DNA of 30,020 bases from Chara braunii (lineage: Eukaryota; Streptophyta; Charophyceae; Charales; Characeae): the NCBI GenBank assembly GCA_003427395.1, contig BFEA01000104.1:1031941-1061960 (forward strand). Reading direction: 5' to 3'. Numbering within the stretch: the first letter of the stretch is position 1; the number at the start of each line of letters is the position of its first letter. Below, in pieces: positions 16,101-25,636 of the stretch. A model generated the notes under the pieces. That model did no database searches. It saw nothing but the letters and a program-made list of their open reading frames with translations, and was not told the DNA's origin. The position numbers and the translations under genes were made by a program.

Positions 16101-17384
16101 TATAATAGCAGAGAGCATAGTTACTCATCCCTTGCATGTCGCTGACTACCGACAACAAAGGGTCAGAGGGGTGTCTTAATTCTCGAATGACCGGTTTGGC
16201 TTTACTCAACATAAGTGATCTGAATGTTAACTTGGTCATACAGTCATACCCGACTAACCCTCGCAGTTTGAGCCAATTAAGCCAATCCTCTTGTTTTTTA
16301 AGTTTCAACTCCTCTAACAATGTTAAGATGACCCTTCTCTGTTTGGACTAATAGAAATCAGAGAATGGGTCCGTGCCCATCTTCTGCTCAACCTCTTCCA
16401 CCGCCTTCCTTGCACACTTTTCCTTTTAGTCCCTGTTCGCTGCTTTTATCCTGGAAAACGTACTCAATGCTGCAGAAATAATTCCTAAACCCACCTCGGC
16501 CCACCGGCTTTCCTGTGGAAATAAGTCCTTGGCATTCATCCAAGCTGCCATTTGACACTTTATCCATTCCGGTATCCCCTTGTCTTTTAGGATGTTTACA
16601 TTTAAACGGAAGGGGGGTCTGGTCTTCTCAAACTGTTCTCTAGCCACGATGTTCATAATCACCGGGTAGTGATCAGAGAGAGTTTCCACCAACAGGTCAT
16701 ATTTCATGCACTATCCCAAATAACACCCCTTGCGAGAAAAAAATCCAGCCTCTTGCGAGGTTGGGGGGAGGTGGGCGTGGGGGGAAGTTCATACCAGGTA
16801 AAACCATTGTCGTGAGGGTGTAGGATTCTGAATACATCAGTAAGGTTATGAGCGTCTGCCAGCGCAGACAGCGTTAGAGAGTCTTCCTGCAGAGGGAAGG
16901 TTTTGAGCGAGTCAAGACCCGAGTTAAAAACCGTATTCCAGTCATCTGCTATTACTAAATTTTCAACGTCAGGTATCCAAGCTGGGAGGTGGGCGAAGAA
17001 CCTCGTTCTCTCCTAGTAGTCAAGTGGCGCGTAGATTGTCATAACCGCTCAATCCTCATCCTTCATCACCAGTTTGACCCATGCGCATCTCCCCATTGGA
17101 TCAGAGAAGGAGTCTATTACCTCTACCTGTAGGTCCTTATTTATCAGAATGGCCACTCCCCCTTTTGTACCATCAGCTGGAGACCATGTCTGAGGGCCCC
17201 TCCACCAACGGACCACTTCCTGAATTTTCTCGGCATTCAACTTTGTTTCTTGGAGACACACTACTATATGTGCCTCCTTTGAATGCATCAAAGCAACTAG
17301 TCTTTCTTTTTTTTATCTACCGGACGTATCACCAAGGCCTCTTATGTTCCAATTTATTAATCTAATCCGATTGGGCAAGACCAT
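13154..17384 (-). pseudogene. LINE copy 2 ORF2: endonuclease, reverse transcriptase, zinc-binding domain, inactivated
   Basis: This would encode the bifunctional protein that nicks target DNA and reverse-transcribes LINE RNA at the nick. It starts at ATG 17384 and reads INWNIRGLG, then CLQETKL (about 17255), IYAP, NGFTWY, RLDFFLA and SDHYPV, the APE-type endonuclease series. RT motifs follow: GKCPGLDGLPVELF, ISLLYKKGDKREVKNNRPIS, FDMEKAYDKV (motif A), RQGCPLAPLLF (motif B) and AIADDLTI (motif C). The zf-RVT module CVRCNWGWENSTHLWLCCP is near 13590, and the C terminus ends LVLTDWL. In-frame stops lie at 17315-17313, 17051-17049, 17015-17013, near 16428, and near 15594, 15446 and 14676. Frame changes occur near 16706, 14050, 13720 and 13440. 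Full-length but dead. Confidence 0.92.
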
Positions 17385-18660
17385 TATTCAGGTTTTCGCC
17401 GTCTTCGAATTGGATACGGGTTTCTTCAATCAATGGGACACAAGGGGACCCAATTTGTTGGCCCAAGGCCAAGAGCAGGTATGTGAACTTGTTCAAACAC
17501 AGAAAATCTTGCGCATCCACCACGGATATCCATTCAGCCACATGATTAGCTGATAGGGAAGTTCCTACGCAGATGTCCGATAAAGCCTCAAAGTTCACCA
17601 ATGTCAAGGACGCTAGTGGGAACCAATGGGCATTCAATGTTGCCCAATGTTCCCGAGACCCTTCCAGGGATACCAGCGCCAAAAAGACCAGGTGCAAAAT
17701 CACCCTTTCCTCTTCCGAAACCTATACTAGGTGTCTCCCTATCTTGGGATCCTGTAAGATCTGGACTTTACCCAGTCCTTGCAGCGCTACGGACAGGGCA
17801 AAATCCACTATCTGAGTTTCCGATAGGTGCGACTGCACGGGCACAGTAGGGAGCTATAGCACGTTGTAATTGACTCTTGTTGTGAAAATTGTTGTCCCTT
17901 GCTATGTTGTTGTGCAAATTAAGGGAACCAGTAATTCCACAATCCTCTTATTAGTTTTTTCTTTTCTTTTCAGAGTTTTCATTGGAGCCGCAAAAGAGAG
18001 ACTCTGCCACGAGGGTAGAGTGTCCCAAGACCTCTTACCCCCCTTCGGAGGCCCAGCTTCCGAGTCCAAAAAATCCCCAGAACTCAGGTAGGATTTACGA
18101 TACACTGTCTTGTTATCGTTTGTCCTTCTCTTTTTACTGGGTAACCCTTCTTCGCTTGCCCCTGGCCTGCATTTGGATCTTTCCTCTTTACTTATCGGAT
18201 GCTTCCCTTTCCCGGTTAAACTTTTCTTGTTCCCTTTCAATTGTTTAATCGGTGGGTCCCTGACCTTGAACCTGTTCTCTCCTTGTGTGATACCTTCCAT
18301 TACCGAGGATTGCTCCTTTTCTGCCCTGATTTCGGGTTGCGGTTCAACCTCCTTACACAGCTATGTTTGTACTACAGTGGGTTGTAACCCGCCTCCTGTT
18401 TGCACAAAGCTCAAGTTCACTGAACCAGTCAGGTTCTTAATGTCTCCGCACAATTCTTCAAAGGATTTCCCTGTATCTCGTAATACTTCCTGCTTCTGAT
18501 CGTCATCGTCCCCCTCTCCATTTGCTGAACTTATCTCCATTTTATCCTCAATTCCCTTTTCACTCAGATCTTTCAGATCTTTTCCCTTCGGGAACACCCT
18601 TTCCTCACTTTCCCCTTTCCTTGCTCCTTCTGGGTCAGATTTCGCCAACTGTTTTTCCTT

Positions 18661-18930
18661 CAAAGAGGGAGGGGAGGGGAGGGGGGAGGAGGAGGAGGNA
18701 AGGAGGAGGAGGGGGGAGGGAGACTATGGCAGAGGAAGGGCGATGGATGTGGAGGAAGAGAGATGGAGCTATGGCGGAGGAGGAGAGAGGTAGAGTACGC
18801 GGAGGGAGGTTTACTGATGGAGGACTGTCTCTTATACACATCTAGATGTGTAAAAGAGACAGGAGGAGGGGGAGGGGGGAGAAGGAGGAGGAGGGGGGAG
18901 GAGGAGGAGGAGGAGGAGGGGGGGGGAGCA
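18661..18930. repeat. G/A-rich low-complexity stretch, partly artefactual
   Basis: GGA and GGGGA runs fill this interval on both sides of an adapter-like sequence, with an isolated N at 18699. The LINE ORF1 reading frame differs on its two sides. The length and content here should not be trusted. Confidence 0.8.
18825..18862. other. Nextera mate-pair junction adapter in the assembly
   Basis: CTGTCTCTTATACACATCT (18825-18843) is the transposase mosaic end used in Nextera libraries. The next 19 bases, AGATGTGTAAAAGAGACAG, are its reverse complement with one mismatch (A for T). The 38-base double mosaic end is the circularisation junction of mate-pair libraries. It is a laboratory sequence, not biology. 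Confidence 0.95.
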
Positions 18931-20136
18931 CAGGGAGTTCCAACTTCTCTGTCTGCGTTGAAAATTCTTTCCTGGCACTTACTTTGTTCCATTTTTGACG
19001 CCTGCCCGATTTATCCTTTACCCCTTTTCCTGCCGCCATCCGACTTTTAGTCCGCTTAGCGGTCTTGTCCTTTTTTGTTGTTTCCAACAAGGGATCTTTT
19101 ACCTCTGCGTTTCTACCCTCGCTTCCCTCTTTCCTTCCTTCCTTTCCCTCCTCCATCTCCTTATCTCTCCTTACTTCCTCTTCCTCCTTCTCCTGCTCTC
19201 TCTTTCTCCCGCTCTTCTCCCTTTCTTCCATTTCGTCCATCCCCTTTCTGTTCTTTGCCTTTCAAAACGGCGTCTCTATAGTCTGCTTTGCGAGGGCCAT
19301 TTCGAACATTGATCGGACAGTCAGGGGCCGATTCGTCATGAAAATACCGTTTGCATTTTCTTCACTACTCGGAATCTGCACTCGCAACCTCCAAATCCAC
19401 ATACCCCTGTTGATGCAGGTCGACCACTAGATATCTCTTATACTTGGCTCATGCTGACTGAATCATATCAAATCTGATCGACCATAGGTCAGGGGAGATG
19501 GGATAGCGAAGGCTGGGGAAGCACGAAGGACCTTCCCAAAAGCTTTCGTCACCGCACCCTTTATATGCAGAAGGACTGAAATTGGAACCTGAAGTACTTT
19601 GACCTAGAAATACTGAAACTTTAACGCTTCGTTCCATTCAAACAATTCATTATCAGTCATCCAAGGTCGGAATCTGACTGAGTAGGTTTTTTTGTCTAAC
19701 TCAATAATATCTTCCTCCTTACGAAGCATCCAATGAGCAATTTTTGTGGCACTCGCAATGTAAGTAACCAAATTGCGCCCCTCATTTCTAAAAATTCCTC
19801 TCTTCGGAGGGACCTGTAGAGCCCCGGCCTTTGCCCATCCATCCTCATAAATCCTAACCAATTAGGATTGACAGACACTGAGAGGGATGTAGCGTTATCT
19901 CCAAAATGGATTGACACCGCATGATTTTGCATCCAATATGCTTGAATTTTCAACAGCTCTTCGTTGACCACAACTTTGACAAAATCCGGTCCCGTTTCCA
20001 CGACCGTTGGAGCAAAATCTTCAGGTAAAATTCCTTCAGCATCACACTCGTGAAACAGGTCCTTCACTCTTTTTCGATATTCTTTGGACATAACCGAGGG
20101 GTTTGGAATCTGACGGGGGACGCTCGATGACGCCAT

Positions 20137-20672
20137 CACGAATCCTCCCGACTTGTATCCTCCCCTCAGAAGGCCCAAGGAAGTTACGAAACAGAAAACA
20201 AACAGCGAGATGATTATTCTACTCCTAATATTATGCATATCACCCCTCATCGGGCAATCCACTCCAAAATAGCAAAGCCTAATAAGTTTAACTGAGGCTA
20301 AAGGGCGGAAAGGTTCGCTGGCTGAAAAGTCATAAAGCATTCATTGATCTGCTAATCGAGAGCTCACCCAGTTGAGGACGCCGAACGGGACCGCCAGGTT
20401 CAGCTACCAACTTCACCACCGCATGCACGTAAGTCCTTTACCTTTGAGGACCTCTGTCGAAGAGGAGAAAGACTGTAAGAGATAAACCTGTAAGCTCGAC
20501 TTTGCCTTAGCTATGTCGAAGGACTCGGAAGGACGGGGTATTTGGCCAAGCCATATCCGACGAGGGACCTTCATCTTGTGCGTCTTCTCCCTAGGACCGG
20601 GGGTGGATGACCATGCTAAAACCGGAACCCTAAAAACGCGCTTGGCTTAGCGCTGCGCTAAAATTAGCGCAC
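20137..20672 (-). other. Probable 5' region of LINE copy 2
   Basis: Lies upstream of the ORF1 start on the minus strand. The first 68 codons of the open frame reaching 20340 read as possible leader (hydrophobic IIISLFVFCFVTSLGLL), but the more usual ORF1 start is ATG 20136. At 20647-20672 TTAGCGCTGCGCTAA and AATTAGCGC form a small hairpin. The element's 5' end is not otherwise marked. Confidence 0.45.
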
Positions 20673-20705
20673 CGATTGTGGCCCTTCTCCTACAGAGAGA
20701 ATCTT

Positions 20706-20713
20706 ATGTGTGT

Positions 20714-20799
<86 letters not shown>

Positions 20800-20800
20800 N

Positions 20801-20871
<71 letters not shown>
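20706..20871 (+). repeat. (GT)n(GA)n compound microsatellite
   Basis: About 50 bases of TG repeat with one ATG interruption are followed by about 120 bases of GA repeat, with an N at 20800. Translation gives artificial VCVCVC and RERERE peptides, which are not a gene. Confidence 0.97.
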
Positions 20872-20873
<2 letters not shown>

Positions 20874-21313
20874 TTGATGCTGAACGGAGGAAAAAGGACC
20901 TAGTATGAATCAGTGAGATGAATGCCTCTTGGCATTTTGCTCTGAGGTTAGGATGAGCATGCTGCTTGATTTCCTGTGTGAGATGTGAAATTTCTTGACT
21001 GAGTTTTAAGACTGCTCAGCCAGTGCCAAAAGGTGACTTCGATCCTTTCCATTGAGCTGGATAGATTTTCATGGTGGGCATGTGTTGTTGAAGATATCAT
21101 TGACAAGTCTTCCGGTTGCTAGAGCAGCAGATCGTATGCTGCTAGAAAAGCATATTCATTGGAATTATTGAACCAACCTGCTGTGGTAGATAGGTAATAC
21201 TTCGTGATATTTAAAAAAAAAAAAAAAAGGAGGACCTGTCTGGTCATGGTTGCACACACATTTATCTGGTGTGTTCGTTTCCTTCCTTGCACAGATCATC
21301 GGCCAACTGTCCG
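20872..21313. other. Unassigned sequence with short poly(A)
   Basis: No coding frame, RNA gene or repeat match seen. A run of 16 A lies at about 21211-21226, and its flanks are not duplicated. Confidence 0.4.
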
Positions 21314-21481
21314 GGGGTGAGGTCCGATTAGCAAAGAGGGTTGGATTAATATCCTGAATTTGGACGTGTTTTAAGCAGAGGTGCGGAAAAGCAGTTCAAT
21401 CTCAACTTTCAGCATCTTTCCACAAACAAGTCCAGATTCAGGTGGTCAATGCAGTCCTCTTTGCTAGTGGAACCTGACCCC
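21314..21481. mobile_element. Foldback MITE family P, copy 2
   Basis: The left end GGGTGAGGTCCGATTAGCAA pairs with the right end TTGCTAGTGGAACCTGACCC. The inner CCTGAATTTGGACGTGTTT pairs with AACAAGTCCAGATTCAGG. Ends and inner motifs match the 8577-8741 element (CCACTAGCA, CTGAATNTGGAC), with a similar length of about 168 bp. Confidence 0.75.
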
Positions 21482-21604
21482 GGGGTGGCCATTTTTTAAT
21501 CCGGACAAACCCACTGCAGTGTGAGTATGCCCTCTGGTCAGCTGTGCATTTCCCGATCGGAAGGTTCGCCCACTTCATGCGGAAGGACGAAAACGAAACG
21601 GTTC

Positions 21605-22216
21605 AAAAAAAAAAGGATGTCATCGCAGAAACAGAGCAGCATAATGTGGATTCAATCAATGCTGGTCACGCCATCGGCCACTTGGCTGAAATCTAGAGGA
21701 ATGGAATTGTCAGAAACATGTGGAAGGTGCAGCTGGGGCTGGGAGACAGCCACCCACCTCTGGCTTTTCTGCCCATATGCACTCGAGATCTGGAACTGGT
21801 GGAAACCCCACTGGAAGAACTTTATGAAAGACGCCTTCCCCTGGACACAGGAGTGGACCCTATATGGTTTATGCCATGAAGACCACGACCTCACCAAGGG
21901 TTGGGGCTACGTGGCTTTAGTGTGCAGAGGCACTATGATCATGGAAACGATCTGGAAAGCCCGAAACGGGGTGGTCTTCAGAAATGAACCACAGTCACTG
22001 CAAGCTCAGACAACGAGGATCAAGGCCACACTTAGGAAATTAATACAGGTGGACTGGTATAACACACAGGGCCATCCAAACAGAGGTGCAGGTTGGTTCA
22101 CTCAAACCTGGGCAATAGACAATAAACTAGCCTCCATTTCAGCGGATGGGAAGCTTAAACTGGCACCTTGGCTGCTCCAAGGAGGCAACAGGATCCAGAA
22201 CATAGAACCGGCTTAG
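21605..22216 (+). pseudogene. LINE copy 3: 5'-truncated ORF2 C terminus
   Basis: This is the end of a LINE ORF2 containing the zf-RVT domain: MWIQSMLVTPSATW, ELSETCGRCSWGWETATHLW, FCPYALEIWNWW, then GYVALVCRG, LIQVDW and LKLAPWLL. It matches copy 2 closely (MWIQSLQVTATATW, CVRCNWGWENSTHLW), so both belong to one subfamily. The frame is open for its whole length to TAG 22214-22216, unlike copies 1 and 2, which suggests younger age. Homology starts just after ten A near 21605; upstream codons are not LINE-like. This is typical 5' truncation. Confidence 0.88.
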
Positions 22217-22549
22217 GTTCGCATGAATCGCTGGATCTTGGAATTAAGATTGAGTAGAAGCTGTAGGCAGCGGTAGGGTTCAGTTCCCACTGGGCAGATT
22301 GTGAGGACCTGCTCCGAGTCCGACCTGGGATAGGCCTGCAGGAAACTCTGAGACATTTGAGCTTTATTAATGGGAAGTAGTGAGTAGTTGTAGGTCCCCA
22401 CTACATAGACTGCGTTCTGAATGATACTTCTGACTTAGTGAGAGTTAGTTGATAGCTGCAGTAGCTTTCACCCAGATAAATATTGGTGGTTTTTAGTAGT
22501 TAAAGTAGGGGTAAAAAGATGACGCGTGAGCTGAGCCCCTACAGTCACT
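22217..22549 (+). other. LINE copy 3 3' region and start of copy 4
   Basis: Likely 3' untranslated sequence of copy 3 followed by leader of copy 4. I see no poly(A) tail or target duplication to place the border. No gene. Confidence 0.4.
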
Positions 22550-25102
22550 CTCAACCCCCGGATCCAGAGCTACAACATCATCATCCGCCTCAACCACCAC
22601 TACGCTGATAGCCCTGTCGGCAGATGTTGGGTAATCTGAGAAGATGCCCAGGGAGCAAGCACAACAAACGCACATGCAAGACATGACGGGTGACTTTTCT
22701 GTTGCCACCACACCGGGATCCCCGGGCCCGCGGGCCACCAGTCACTCTCAGCCCCCGGTCCTTGAGCACAAACAACAACAAAGGGAAAAGCAACAGCAAC
22801 AGCCTCATCCACACTATGCTAACCGAGGAGAGGCCACACAGGGAACCACAAGAGGTAAGACAGGCGAATGAACAATACCATGTTCAACAGAACAAGACAC
22901 TATGCTACTATTGCAGCAAGCAGGCGCGGATCAGCCCGATAGGACGGACAGGGAACATGTACAGCGTACTTACCCCCGAGTTGTGATGGCCACCCTGTCT
23001 GCTGAGATCTCACCACGAGCCGTAGATCCGCGGGCAAGCTGCCACTCTCACCTTCTGGATCCTCAGCAAGATGGACAACAACGATTAACAGGAAAACATC
23101 AGCAACAACAGACTCGAACAGAAAGTGCTCAACAAGGACAGGATACTCAGGGAGAGATAAGTGGTATTTTAGCCGGTCTGCCAGCACTGGGCTCAGCTGA
23201 GAGCATCACTGTAATAGTCGGCAGGCTTGGACACGTTGAGCAACCCCAGTGGATGGTTGTCCCGCATGTACTGATCGAACCAGGATCCTCAACCCCGCCT
23301 CATTATCTTCAGCAACGACAGCAGCCCCAGGAGGAAAATAGACAGCAGGATGGGGCAGCGTCGGGGCCCCAAACTGTCAAGTTAGTCGGGCCCACAGCTG
23401 GGGAAGTACAGGAGAGGGATGCAAGGGCCTTCCCTGCTAACAACTCAATGCGTTAATGACGCCAGGGGGGAGCCGAGGCAGCAGGTGCAACCCGCAGAAC
23501 AGCTAGCAGCACTACCAATCGTTCCTCGCCCCTCGCTGCCCCTTTTGGGGTACACGGAGAAGGCACCTCCCAGTACAGACTCGTCCGCGATGGTTGGGTT
23601 CGACCCAGAAAAGACCTTCCCCGACGGAAATGAGATAGGACCCTCAGGACCCTTATTTTATAAAGCCCCTTCCTGCCACCACCGACGAGCGAACAGCTAA
23701 GCCCCTTTCTGCCAACACCGGTAACGACAAACAACAATGGGGTCACCTAAAAGGAATGAATAAGCTGCTGAGATTTGACTACCTGCATAACCTTACGCAA
23801 CGGCTAAAAAAACTCATATCCCGACAGTAACACACCCACCGATAAATGGGACACAGTTACTCCAGGCAGCCCAATCACTGCTACGAACGACCCAGCAGCA
23901 GAGGGACCATAGAGGCCTGGACCAGGGATGCGGGAAGGCTCTGCCAAACCCAGCCCTAGGGGCCCAAGCACTCACAAAGGACGAAAGGGCCACTGGGAAC
24001 ATAGAGGAAGGTCATCTCCACGACGGCGGGGCACTGCACCCACCTTCTTTGGGAAAAGATCAGCCTCACTTGCTAGCTGGCAGTGCCTGGCACCTCACAT
24101 AGTACTCTCTTAGGGACGGACACCCATAGTGAACAGCTTGTACACAGTGACAAGGGGACTGATAAACACAGCGGACAACTCGCAAATAGTGTCCTTCTCC
24201 CAGGCAGGGCACCAACTCCCCTATCCCCCCCTATGCAGAGTGGGGAGCACAAGGGGGAATCAGGATCAGGGTCGACGAGCCGCCAAACACCAGGGAATGA
24301 TAAAAGAGCTAGATACCGTACAGAGAAGTACCAGAGACTTCTCGAAGAACAGGAACAGGCAGAACAAGAACTTCAGATGGCAATTGCCCAGGGAAATGCA
24401 AGGGGGGCTAGCAGGCCATATGTATCTGAAATGGACACTCTCATTCATGATATCATCTCTGAGTATGAAACTGACTCCGATCAGGAATGTACGTCAGATG
24501 AAGGAATGACTGAAGTAGGGCAGGGGGAGGAAAATCGGGGAACTGTTCCCCAGCAGGCTGCGCTCTCAATGGAACAACAGTCCTTGTTCCACCACTTGGC
24601 GTGGCAAGCTGCACAAGACTTACAAGAGCAGCATGAAAAGTGGAGCCAAGCCCAACTCAGAACCCAGCTGCTGGAAGCCCAACACTTTACTCAGCTCCAA
24701 GGACAAGCCTTTGGCCAGCTACACCTCCAGGACCATGAACAGATGCTGCAAGAAAATCAGTTTTGGCAGACACACCTGCAAAGATGCTATACCCCCATCC
24801 TCAGCACGGACTCTCAGGGTCATTGTCTGCCCCAACAGCGTCTACAACAAGCTAACCATCACCTCTCGATCTACGACATGCCCCCCCACATCAATGCTCC
24901 GTATCAGACGGTCACGCTGGGGGACCAGAATCAACAGCCATATCACAGAGAGGGGGCGCTCCTACCGCAAGCACACTCACAGTTGGAGTACCCTCCGGAG
25001 GGTGTACACCCGGGATTGGATTATGAAATGAAACAGGTCGCTCAAAGGGAGGGCGGCCAAATAAGAAGGATGGGGGAGTCCACCCGGAAAACGACCACAT
25101 AA
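22550..25102 (+). pseudogene. LINE copy 4 ORF1: Gln-rich, repetitive, broken
   Basis: This occupies the ORF1 position upstream of the copy 4 endonuclease. Composition is Gln-rich and polar. Three related segments recur near 22551, 22739 and 23040, each with an SHS(Q/H) core and a following Gln run (for example SHSQPPVLEHKQQQ and CHSHLLDPQQDGQQR). They are preceded by similar Pro/Arg-rich lead-ins, a sign of internal duplication. The frame at 22644-22871 continues past a TGA to 23456, then shifts. The final 339-codon frame (24083-25102) has a charged, heptad-like stretch (KYQRLLEEQEQAEQELQMAI), an acidic patch (YETDSDQECTSDEGMTE), then Gln-rich helices. No gag-type RNA-binding motif or zinc knuckle is seen, in contrast to copy 2. 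Role as ORF1 is inferred from position. Confidence 0.55.
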
Positions 25103-25636
25103 TGGGAGTGGCAGAATCCACAGTCGGGGAAGACGAGCCAAGAAGGTGAATCACACTAATCCGCGATAAGGGAGTACAGGCACAACTGAAACTCCTCACG
25201 GATTGGGTATTGCAAAATTCACTGCCCGTGCGCTCCCTGAACGACTTTATCCCTCCCCTGCACTGGGAGAGAATCTGGCGGAGGATTCTGGCTAAAAAGT
25301 CCATTAAACTAACTGTCAATTAATACCGTTGTTCAAAAGAGACAGCAACGGTCACCACGCTCTTGATAGAGCTCAGCAATAGAACAGTAGACCAGGGGTC
25401 TTCTAAAGAAAGGAGTATGGTCCGAACCTGTGGCAACAGGAGAGGATTGATCACCAAAGACAACCAATATTGGTCATAGGTGCTTGTGGAGGAAATAGGG
25501 GTCGCCCTCCACCCAAGACAGGCAACTGGTTCAAAGCTTACCCCTCGGTCTGCAGACCATACTTTTAGAACTGCTCACACCCACCGGTGACGGTCCTGCT
25601 CACAAGGACAAGCTGGGACCGCTAGCGGTCCGGGTG
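25103..25636 (+). other. Inter-ORF region of LINE copy 4, frame disrupted
   Basis: Fragments still read like protein, such as LPVRSLNDFIPPLHWERIWR near 25230, but stops and frame changes are frequent. This is probably the decayed end of ORF1 or the start of ORF2. Confidence 0.4.

Larger units (their letters stand above)
17362..20136 (-). pseudogene. LINE copy 2 ORF1 (nucleic-acid chaperone-type), inactivated
   Basis: This lies upstream of ORF2 on the same strand. A likely start is ATG 20136 (MASSSVPRQ). Residues about 40-200 read as a gag-like RNA-binding region resembling plant LINE ORF1/DUF4283 proteins: AVSIHFGDN, then VRIYEDGWAKAGALQVPP, RFRPWMTD and LQVPISVLLHIKGA. There is a frame change near 19861. 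A strongly charged Lys/Glu-rich linker follows (19240-18950). The low-complexity artefact zone lies at 18661-18930, then more Lys-rich sequence (PSKKRRTND near 18130). The final 150 residues (about 17840-17362) look globular and hydrophobic, containing SETQIVDFALSVALQGLGKV and LTLVNFEALSDICVG. The frame ends at TAG 17364-17362, inside the ORF2 start region. Stops near 18361 and 17902 also break it. Confidence 0.75.

Noticed and set aside
18660-18992. Pro/Ser-rich ORF1 segment of LINE copy 2
   Set aside because: It reads through the Nextera adapter and G/A-rich filler, so the residues are not biological.
20676-20903. Frame rich in Val-Cys and Arg-Glu repeats
   Set aside because: It is a direct translation of the GT/GA microsatellite, with an N in the middle.
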